Part shown: positions 1 through 3,822 of the stretch, one piece after another
Numbering within the stretch: position 1 is the first letter of the stretch
How the letters are laid out: each line of letters starts with the position of its first letter
NCBI GenBank assembly: GCA_021107335.1
Contig: JAIOSZ010000298.1
Span: forward strand, 1-8,038
Length of the DNA stretch: 8,038 nucleotides
DNA from: Desulfuromonadaceae bacterium
GTDB taxonomy: Bacteria > Desulfobacterota > Desulfuromonadia > Desulfuromonadales > Syntrophotaleaceae
Direction: 5' to 3'
The notes under the pieces: model-generated
What the model was told of the DNA's origin: nothing
What the model saw: only the letters and a program-made list of their open reading frames with translations
The model's database searches: none
Made by a program: the position numbers and the translations under genes

Positions 1-207
1 TATCGTCCTCAGTTCTACTTCCGGACCACTGACGTGACCGGTATCGTCGAGCTCGGCGAGGGAACTGAGATGGTCATGCCTGGCGACAATGCGGCAATGG
101 TTGTCAACTTGATCACGCCCATCGCTATGGAAAAAGAACTGCGTTTCGCTATCCGTGAAGGTGGCCGCACTGTTGGTGCCGGCGTCGTCGCGGAAATTGT
201 CGAGTAA
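1..207 (+). CDS. tuf: Elongation factor Tu, C-terminal 68 residues (5' part outside window)
   Basis: The reading frame is open from base 1 and ends at TAA 205-207. It encodes the C-terminal beta-barrel (domain 3) of EF-Tu, the GTPase that carries aminoacyl-tRNA to the ribosomal A site. Recognisable blocks are [14 protein letters not shown] at the start of the fragment, EMVMPGDN in the middle and [16 protein letters not shown] near the end. All are near-invariant in bacterial EF-Tu, and domain 3 is part of the tRNA and EF-Ts contact surface. The last residues are AEIVE. TAA is followed at once by an in-frame TAG (208-210). The gene is cut by the window edge, not broken. The next gene, rpmG, lies 74 bases downstream beyond a strong hairpin. 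Many bacteria carry two tuf copies; this one sits next to secE-nusG, the position called tufB in Escherichia coli. Confidence 0.97.
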   Translation, partial: YRPQFYFRTTDVTGIVELGEGTEMVMPGDNAAMVVNLITPIAMEKELRFAIREGGRTVGAGVVAEIVE

Positions 208-230
208 TAGCGAAATTATCGAGTAATATA
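193..230 (+). repeat. 19-bp imperfect tandem duplication of the tuf 3' end
   Basis: The segment 193-211 (gaaattgtcgagtaatagc) is repeated immediately at 212-230 (gaaattatcgagtaatata). The first 17 bases match at 16 positions, the one difference being G199 versus A218. Copy 1 contains the last four sense codons and the stop of tuf. Copy 2 lies after the stop in another frame and is untranslated. It looks like a replication-slippage duplication, and it leaves an AT-rich patch before the hairpin at 239-268. Confidence 0.8.
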
Positions 231-238
231 TAACTGCA

Positions 239-278
239 GGCGGCCCTGCTGGTTTCAGCGGGGCCGCCAAAGGGTTTT
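239..278 (+). terminator. Strong hairpin between tuf and rpmG, possible partial terminator
   Basis: The arm 239-251 (GGCGGCCCTGCTG) pairs with 256-268 (CAGCGGGGCCGCC) around a GTTT loop. This gives 13 pairs including one G-U at 247/260. The hairpin is followed by AAAGGG and then only four T residues (275-278), so it is not a textbook intrinsic terminator. The AAAGGG just after the stem is also the rpmG Shine-Dalgarno sequence. A partial terminator, a 3'-end stabiliser for tuf mRNA, or a processing signal are all possible. Confidence 0.6.
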
Positions 279-281
279 ACT

Positions 282-431
282 ATGCGGGATATTGTCACCT
301 TAGCTTGCTTAGACTGCAAGCGCCGTAATTATACGACTACCAAAAACAAAAAAACCAAGCCCGAGCGGCTTGAGTTTAAAAAGTACTGCCGCTTCTGTCA
401 GAAGCACACCGCTCACCGCGAAACTAAGTAG
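282..431 (+). CDS. rpmG: 50S ribosomal protein L33, zinc-binding (Cys4) form
   Basis: This 49-codon gene encodes L33, a small protein of the large ribosomal subunit near the E site. The product starts [20 protein letters not shown] and ends KHTAHRETK. Two CxxC pairs (Cys9/Cys12 and Cys36/Cys39) are intact, so this is the zinc-binding form and not the Cys-less paralogue that many bacteria use under zinc limitation. The signature NYTTTKNKK lies at residues 16-24. The ATG at 282 is chosen because AAAGGG (269-274) sits seven bases upstream and the product has normal family length. The gene lies between tuf and tRNA-Trp, as in several deltaproteobacteria. The AAAGGG is immediately 3' of the preceding stem, so the hairpin could affect ribosome access. 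The stop is TAG 429-431, twenty bases before a terminator-like hairpin. Confidence 0.96.
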   Translation: MRDIVTLACLDCKRRNYTTTKNKKTKPERLEFKKYCRFCQKHTAHRETK

Positions 432-450
432 TTTCGAGGGTATGGAGCAG

Positions 451-474
451 GGCCGCAGGTTGCTGCGGCTTTTT
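451..474 (+). terminator. Rho-independent terminator-like hairpin after rpmG
   Basis: GCCGCAG (452-458) pairs perfectly with CTGCGGC (463-469) around a GTTG loop, with an extra G-U pair at 451/470. Five T residues (470-474) follow directly. This has the usual intrinsic-terminator form: GC-rich seven- to eight-pair stem, four-base loop, immediate U tract. It ends six bases before the tRNA-Trp 5' end. Either tuf-rpmG transcripts largely stop here, or the site is leaky and supplies tRNA-Trp, secE and nusG by read-through. No clear promoter is visible between it and the tRNA. Confidence 0.7.
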
Positions 475-480
475 GTATGC

Positions 481-557
481 AGGCCAGTAGCTCTAATGGC
501 TAGAGCACCGGTCTCCAAAACCGGGTGTTGGGGGTTCGAGTCCCTCCTGGCCTGCCA
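481..557 (+). tRNA. tRNA-Trp, anticodon CCA
   Basis: A complete cloverleaf can be drawn. The acceptor stem AGGCCAG (481-487) pairs with CTGGCCT (547-553). The D stem GCTC (490-493) pairs with GAGC (503-506). The anticodon stem CCGGT (508-512) pairs with ACCGG (520-524) around the loop CTCCAAA, with anticodon CCA at 515-517. The T stem 530-534 pairs with 542-546 (one G-U) around TTCGAGT. The discriminator is G554, as expected for bacterial tRNA-Trp, and CCA is encoded at 555-557. It reads UGG codons. It lies between rpmG and secE on the same strand. A run of five T residues (559-563) follows the CCA. The 5' flank can extend the acceptor stem by two pairs. Confidence 0.97.
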
Positions 558-594
558 CTTTTTATGGTCCGGCGTTTTGTTATAGGAGTTTCAG

Positions 595-777
595 GTGTTT
601 GATAAAGTCAGGGAATTTCTTGCTTCCGCAAAGAGTGAACTGGGTAAAGTCACTTGGCCTTCACGGAAAGACACCTATGCCTCCACGTTGGCCGTTATTG
701 TGCTTGTGCTTGTCTCGGCTGTTTTTCTCTGGATTGTCGACACGGCTTTGTCAACTTCCATTCGGGCGGTGCTTTAA
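595..777 (+). CDS. secE: Preprotein translocase subunit SecE (short, single-helix form)
   Basis: This gene encodes the 60-residue SecE subunit, which clamps the two halves of SecY in the plasma-membrane SecYEG export channel. Residues 1-30 form an amphipathic cytoplasmic segment containing ELGKVTWPSRKDT (15-27), the conserved SecE motif. Residues 31-52 form one hydrophobic membrane helix with a Trp at 46. This is the short form common outside the gammaproteobacteria; the Escherichia coli protein has two extra N-terminal helices. The start is GTG, supported by AGGAG (584-588) six bases upstream. The next in-frame Met would remove the conserved region. The gene begins 37 bases after the encoded CCA of tRNA-Trp and ends 24 bases before nusG, so secE and nusG are almost certainly co-transcribed. 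Confidence 0.95.
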   Translation: MFDKVREFLASAKSELGKVTWPSRKDTYASTLAVIVLVLVSAVFLWIVDTALSTSIRAVL

Positions 778-801
778 AGCTGCCACAAAAGAAGAGTTGT
801 T

Positions 802-1335
802 ATGGCAATGAAGTGGTATGGCGTACATACCTATTCGGGTTACGAAAACAAAGTCAAGCTTGCGTTGGAGGAGCGGATTCGTTCGCTTAATTTCGAGGAA
901 TGCTTCGGCGAGGTGCTGATTCCTGCCGAGACGGTCGTTGAGCTGAAAAAGGGCGAACGTAAAACTTCGACGCGGAAATTCTTTCCCAGGTATATCCTGG
1001 TGCAGATGGAGTTGAACGACGAAACCTGGCATGTGGTGAAAGATACGCCCAAGGTGACTGGTTTTGTTGGCGGCGGCACTGTTCCGGCTACTATTCCGGA
1101 CGAGGATGTGGCCAAGATTACCGCCCGCATGGAAGAGGACGTTGAGCGGCCCAAGCCGAAGGTGGCTTTTGAGGTTGGCGAGACGGTCCGGGTTGTTGAT
1201 GGTCCGTTCCTGAATTTCACCGGGGTCGTTGAAGACGTCAAGCCTGACAAGGCCAAGCTCAAGGTTATGGTCAGTATTTTTGGTCGGGTTACCCCTGTCG
1301 AACTCGAATTTATTCAGGTAGAAAAGACCAGTTAA
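802..1335 (+). CDS. nusG: Transcription termination/antitermination factor NusG
   Basis: The product is 177 residues, the usual NusG length. NusG binds the RNA polymerase clamp, aids elongation, and couples polymerase to Rho or to ribosomal protein S10 on the leading ribosome. The N-terminal NGN domain covers roughly residues 1-115, beginning with [12 protein letters not shown] (4-15), with [11 protein letters not shown] and KVTGFVGG in its core. The C-terminal KOW domain spans about 124-177 and includes [19 protein letters not shown] and the conserved [13 protein letters not shown] near the end. The ATG at 802 gives MAMKWYG and has a modest GAAGAG (791-796) five bases upstream. ATG 808 is also possible and would shorten the protein by two residues. 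The stop codon falls in the loop of a small hairpin, ACCAG (1327-1331) with CTGGT (1337-1341). Confidence 0.97.
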   Translation: MAMKWYGVHTYSGYENKVKLALEERIRSLNFEECFGEVLIPAETVVELKKGERKTSTRKFFPRYILVQMELNDETWHVVKDTPKVTGFVGGGTVPATIPDEDVAKITARMEEDVERPKPKVAFEVGETVRVVDGPFLNFTGVVEDVKPDKAKLKVMVSIFGRVTPVELEFIQVEKTS

Positions 1336-1371
1336 GCTGGTTCTGCAAGTCATAAAGTGAAGGAGTAATTC

Positions 1372-1794
1372 ATGGCCAAGAAGATCATAGGAATGATAAA
1401 GCTACAGATTCCTGCCGGTAAAGCGAATCCCTCGCCTCCGGTCGGTCCCGCGCTCGGTCAGCACGGGGTCAACATCATGGAATTCTGTAAGGGGTTCAAC
1501 GCTAAGACCCAGAGTCAGGACGGGATGATCATTCCGGTTGTCATCACGGTCTTCGCTGATCGGTCTTTCTCGTACATCACCAAGACCCCTCCCGCTGCCG
1601 TACTGTTGCTTAAAGCGGCCAAGTTGGAAAAGGGCTCCGGCGTCCCTAATAAGGACAAAGTTGGCAAGGTGACCAAAGATCAGGTTCGCGAGATTGCAGA
1701 GCTGAAAATGCCCGATCTCAACGCCTTCGACATCGATGCCGCTATGCGGACCATTGAGGGGACCGCCCGCAGCATGGGCCTGGAAGTTATCTAA
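1372..1794 (+). CDS. rplK: 50S ribosomal protein L11
   Basis: The 140-residue product matches the usual L11 length. L11 binds the 23S rRNA GTPase-associated region with L10, contacts EF-G and EF-Tu cycling, and is needed for RelA activation. The N-terminal domain (about 1-70) carries [14 protein letters not shown] (22-35), whose prolines 22 and 26 lie in the thiostrepton-contact region known from other bacteria. TKTPP (70-74) marks the linker, and the C-terminal rRNA-binding domain runs to [13 protein letters not shown] at the N-terminus keeps the lysines that PrmA methylates in some bacteria. ATG 1372 follows AAGGAG (1360-1365) by six bases. rplK starts 36 bases after nusG and ends 26 bases before rplA. 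In Escherichia coli L1 represses this pair by binding the rplK leader. I could not identify a confident L1 site in 1336-1371. Confidence 0.98.
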   Translation: MAKKIIGMIKLQIPAGKANPSPPVGPALGQHGVNIMEFCKGFNAKTQSQDGMIIPVVITVFADRSFSYITKTPPAAVLLLKAAKLEKGSGVPNKDKVGKVTKDQVREIAELKMPDLNAFDIDAAMRTIEGTARSMGLEVI

Positions 1795-1820
1795 TTCCTG
1801 GTAAAATCTGGAGTACGCAA

Positions 1821-2522
1821 ATGTCTATTGGAAAGTTTCAAAAAGAGGCCAAAGCCAAGGTTGACCGGAGTCGCAACTATCCTGTCGAAGAAGCGATGGC
1901 ATTGGTCAAAGATACCGCTTACGCCAAGTTTGACGAAACGGTAGAGCTTGCCGTGCGGCTAGGCGTTGATCCTCGTAAGGCGGACCAGATGGTCCGTGGT
2001 GCGGTCGTATTGCCTAACGGTTTAGGTAAAACGGTTCGCGTGCTGGTCTTTGCCAAGGGTGAGAAAGCCCTGGAAGCCAAAGAAGCTGGTGCCGATTTTG
2101 TCGGTGGCGACGACTTGGTTGAAAAGATTCAGGGAGGTTGGTTCGATTTTGATACCGCTATTGCTACCCCCGATATGATGGGTGTTGTTGGCAAGATCGG
2201 TCGTCTGCTCGGACCCCGCAGCCTGATGCCTAACCCCAAGGTGGGTACCGTTACCTTTGAGGTTGCTCGTGCCGTTGAAGAAGCCAAGTCCGGTAAAGTG
2301 GCCTACCGTGTCGAAAAAGCCGGCATCGTTCAGGCTCCTCTGGGCAAGGTCTCCTTTGAAGAGGGCAAGTTGCAGGAAAACTTCCTCGCTCTTATGGATG
2401 CGCTGGTTAAGGCCAAGCCTTCTTCCGCTAAGGGTACCTATCTTAAAAAAGTGACTGTTTCGAGCACCATGGGACCCGGAATTAATATTGACGTTCCTTC
2501 CCTGCAGGCACTGCTCAAATAG
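1821..2522 (+). CDS. rplA: 50S ribosomal protein L1
   Basis: The 233-residue product has normal L1 length. L1 binds 23S rRNA helices 76-78 to form the mobile L1 stalk that guides deacylated tRNA out of the E site, and it is a translational repressor of the L11 operon in Escherichia coli. Domain I is made of both ends of the chain (about 1-67 and 160-233) and domain II of the middle. [10 protein letters not shown] (131-140) is the family signature, with Ser134 where Gly is more usual. TMGPGINID near residues 216-224 is the conserved C-terminal rRNA-binding loop. ATG 1821 is preceded by TGGAG (1809-1813) at seven bases. TAG 2520-2522 is followed by five T residues and then a large hairpin. Confidence 0.98.
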   Translation: MSIGKFQKEAKAKVDRSRNYPVEEAMALVKDTAYAKFDETVELAVRLGVDPRKADQMVRGAVVLPNGLGKTVRVLVFAKGEKALEAKEAGADFVGGDDLVEKIQGGWFDFDTAIATPDMMGVVGKIGRLLGPRSLMPNPKVGTVTFEVARAVEEAKSGKVAYRVEKAGIVQAPLGKVSFEEGKLQENFLALMDALVKAKPSSAKGTYLKKVTVSSTMGPGINIDVPSLQALLK

Positions 2523-2541
2523 TTTTTGTTCTACAGGATGG

Positions 2542-2576
2542 CAGGGCCGGCCTCATCTTTGATGATGGCCGGCCTG
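2542..2576 (+). other. Large hairpin downstream of rplA
   Basis: GGCCGGCC (2545-2552) pairs perfectly with GGCCGGCC (2567-2574). TCATC (2553-2557) pairs with GATGA (2561-2565) around a TTT loop, leaving T2566 bulged. This gives 13 pairs. An alternative register lets CAGG (2542-2545) pair with CCTG (2573-2576). The following bases (TTGTGCC) are not a T tract, so intrinsic termination is unlikely to be efficient. A stem this long is a plausible RNase III site or 3'-end protector that separates rplKA mRNA from rplJL mRNA. Confidence 0.65.
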
Positions 2577-2594
2577 TTGTGCCTGACTGTATTT

Positions 2595-2756
2595 CCTGGT
2601 CAAAGACAGCCGGTACGTCACGTGACGTTTAATGGGGGAACCCGCCTGCCGAGGCTTTGGGATGAATGGGATTGAAAACCCGTCTCTTCCTTATCAAGCT
2701 TTGACTAGCAGCCGGGGCCGTAAGGCTCCGTAACTCTAAAGAAAGGAGGAGAGACA
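2595..2756 (+). promoter_or_regulatory. Probable L10 (rplJ) autoregulatory mRNA leader
   Basis: CAAAG (2601-2605) can pair with CTTTG (2655-2659), and GCCGGT (2609-2614) with GCCTGC (2644-2649, one C-U mismatch). The internal loop between them has GA on both strands (AAAGACAG and CCGAGG), as in kink-turn-like L10 sites. GACAGCC also resembles the L10-binding part of 23S rRNA, and the pair AGACAG ... CCTGCCGAGG matches my memory of bacterial L10 leaders. Inside lie a five-pair hairpin (2615-2628) and a small GGAA-capped hairpin (2634-2643). Downstream, GTCTCTTCCTT (2682-2692) can pair with the rplJ Shine-Dalgarno region (2744-2755), enclosing CGGGGCC (2713-2719) paired with GGCTCCG (2724-2730) under a GTAA tetraloop. 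Known biology: the L10-L12 complex represses rplJL translation in Escherichia coli. The pairings were drawn by eye, with no covariance test. Confidence 0.75.
2744..2749 (+). promoter_or_regulatory. rplJ Shine-Dalgarno sequence, potentially sequestered
   Basis: AGGAGG lies seven bases before the GTG at 2757 and fixes that start. The site and the bases after it (2744-2755) are complementary to 2682-2692: eleven pairs including two G-U, with A2747 bulged. Ribosome access therefore probably depends on leader folding. Confidence 0.8.
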
Positions 2757-3275
2757 GTGAATAAAGAAGCCAAGGGAAATAAGGTTTCCGAACTGTCGGA
2801 GCTGCTTAACTCGTCTAAGGCGACCTTCATTGCGGATTATCGCGGGATGGACGTGGAGGCAGTTAACAAGCTTCGTGGTGAATTGCGCCTGTTGGGTGTA
2901 GATTACCGTGTGGCGAAGAATACCTTGATGCGGCTTGCCGCTAAAGGCACCGGCGCCGAATGTTTGGATCCGTTGCTGCAAGGCCCGACCGCAGTAGCTT
3001 TCGCTAGCGAAGATGTTGCAGCGCCGGCTAAGGTTCTTGCCGAGTTCGCCAAAACCAGCAAGTTTTTCGAGCTCAAGGGCGGCATCATGGACGGCAAGTC
3101 CTTGTCCGTCGACGACATCAAGGTTCTGGCTGATCTGCCAAGCCGCGAAGTGTTGCTTGCCACCGTACTCAGATCCATTAGTGCACCGGCAACCAATTTC
3201 GTCGGCGTGCTTGCAGCCGTACCCCGTACCCTGGTACAGGTGCTCGCTGCCATTCAAGAGCAGAAGGCCGCATAA
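2757..3275 (+). CDS. rplJ: 50S ribosomal protein L10
   Basis: The 172-residue product is L10, the base of the L7/L12 stalk. The N-terminal domain binds 23S rRNA next to L11; the C-terminal helix binds L7/L12 dimers. Conserved blocks are ADYRGMDV (26-33), YRVAKNTL (50-57), LQGPTAVAF (74-82) and ELKGG (105-109). The C-terminal segment from about 128, including FVGVLAAVPRTLVQVLAAI, is the long stalk helix. The start is GTG, chosen because AGGAGG is seven bases upstream and MNKEAKGNKV gives a normal N-terminus. The 234-base gap upstream is the largest in the window and carries the leader described separately. This fits autogenous control by the L10-L12 complex. rplL follows after 77 bases. Confidence 0.98.
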   Translation: MNKEAKGNKVSELSELLNSSKATFIADYRGMDVEAVNKLRGELRLLGVDYRVAKNTLMRLAAKGTGAECLDPLLQGPTAVAFASEDVAAPAKVLAEFAKTSKFFELKGGIMDGKSLSVDDIKVLADLPSREVLLATVLRSISAPATNFVGVLAAVPRTLVQVLAAIQEQKAA

Positions 3276-3314
3276 GCGCTGCCTTCCGTTAACATTCAAA
3301 CTACCAACTTTCCC

Positions 3315-3343
3315 TGGTTGCCGCGTGCGGTACCATAAGGAGG
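3315..3343 (+). promoter_or_regulatory. rplL ribosome binding site behind a small hairpin
   Basis: TAAGGAGG (3336-3343) is a perfect eight-base complement to the 16S rRNA tail and lies nine bases before the rplL ATG. Just upstream TGGT (3315-3318) can pair with ACCA (3332-3335), and CCG (3321-3323) with CGG (3328-3330), forming an imperfect hairpin that leaves the Shine-Dalgarno sequence unpaired. A very strong site here fits the need for several L7/L12 copies per L10. The hairpin part is weakly supported. Confidence 0.55.
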
Positions 3344-3352
3344 ATATACATC

Positions 3353-3730
3353 ATGGCTGATGTCACTAAAGAGCAAGTAATTGAATTTATCTCCAACATG
3401 AGCGTTCTGGACCTGGCCGAATTGGTTAAGGAACTGGAAGACAAGTTTGGCGTTTCTGCTGCCGCTCCTGTTGCTGTTGCTGCAGGCCCAGCTGTTGCCG
3501 GTCCAGCCGCAGAAGAAAAAGACGAGTTTGACGTTGTCATGACCAGCTTTGGTGAGAAGAAGATCAATGTTATCAAGGCTGTTCGCGCAGCTACCGGTCT
3601 CGGTCTCAAAGAAGCTAAGGAACTGGTTGACGGCGTTCCCCAGACGGTTAAAGAAGCTCTGCCTAAGGCCGAAGCCGAGGAACTCAAGAAGCAGCTTGAG
3701 GAAGCCGGCGCTTCTGTTGAGCTTAAGTAG
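3353..3730 (+). CDS. rplL: 50S ribosomal protein L7/L12
   Basis: The 125-residue acidic product is the multicopy stalk protein that recruits and stimulates IF2, EF-Tu, EF-G and release factors. Residues 1-35 form the N-terminal dimerisation and L10-binding domain ([21 protein letters not shown]). Residues 36-53 are an Ala/Pro/Gly/Val-rich flexible hinge. Residues about 57-125 form the C-terminal factor-binding domain with [20 protein letters not shown] (70-89). The hinge contains the repeated element [12 protein letters not shown] 3353 follows an optimal Shine-Dalgarno sequence. Stop codons TAG and TAA are in tandem (3728-3733). It shares the transcript with rplJ and probably with rpoBC. Confidence 0.98.
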   Translation: MADVTKEQVIEFISNMSVLDLAELVKELEDKFGVSAAAPVAVAAGPAVAGPAAEEKDEFDVVMTSFGEKKINVIKAVRAATGLGLKEAKELVDGVPQTVKEALPKAEAEELKKQLEEAGASVELK

Positions 3731-3753
3731 TAACTGTTTAATAGTGTTGCCCT

Positions 3754-3784
3754 TAGCCAAGGTCGCCTTGAGCGGCCTTGGCTA
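3754..3784 (+). other. rplL-rpoB intercistronic hairpin (attenuator or RNase III site candidate)
   Basis: TAGCCAAGG (3754-3762) pairs perfectly with CCTTGGCTA (3776-3784). T3763-G3775 and CGC/GCG (3764-3766 with 3772-3774) extend the stem to thirteen pairs around CTTGA. It is followed by TTCTGCATG, so there is no long U tract. In Escherichia coli the same gap holds a partial terminator and an RNase III site that lower rpoBC expression relative to rplJL. The position here is the same, and the lack of a U tract makes processing more likely than intrinsic termination. Confidence 0.65.
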
Positions 3785-3795
3785 TTCTGCATGCG

Positions 3796-3817
3796 TTAGC
3801 TTCCTCAGCTAAAGGAG
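3796..3817 (+). promoter_or_regulatory. rpoB ribosome binding site with adjoining small hairpin
   Basis: AAGGAG (3812-3817) lies five bases before ATG 3823 and decides the rpoB start. TTAGC (3796-3800) can pair with GCTAA (3808-3812), which touches the 5' edge of the site. The loop TTCCTCA contains TCCT, which could instead pair with AGGA (3813-3816). Any inhibition would be mild. Confidence 0.6.
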
Positions 3818-3822
3818 TAACC

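Noticed and set aside
229..234. TATAAC as a -10 element for rpmG
   Set aside because: The nearest TTG-type -35 (TTGTCG, 197-202) is 26 bases away, and the 17-base position has no match.
559..563. T5 tract after tRNA-Trp as a terminator
   Set aside because: The only stem upstream is the tRNA itself, and secE follows closely without a visible promoter, so read-through is more likely.
1327..1341. Hairpin at the nusG stop as an L1-binding repressor site for rplK
   Set aside because: It has only five to six pairs and does not resemble the L1 site of 23S rRNA, so it is mentioned only under nusG.
751..1353. 200-codon minus-strand open frame opposite nusG
   Set aside because: It is antisense to a well-conserved gene, its product resembles no family I know, and no ribosome site is evident. 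Other long opposite-strand frames over rplJ, rplL and rpoB were rejected for the same reason.
2628..2633. TTTAAT as a -10 element for a rplJ promoter
   Set aside because: The best upstream partner (AAGACA, 2603-2608) has a 19-base spacer and is better explained as part of the L10-like leader.
2701..2706. TTGACT as a -35 element
   Set aside because: At a 16-18 base spacing the sequence is GC-rich (AAGGCTCC region) with no -10 match.
3778..3822. Fifteen-codon N-terminal extension of rpoB from TTG 3778
   Set aside because: The TTG lies inside the 3754-3784 hairpin with no ribosome site. ATG 3823 has AAGGAG at five bases and starts the conserved [15 protein letters not shown].
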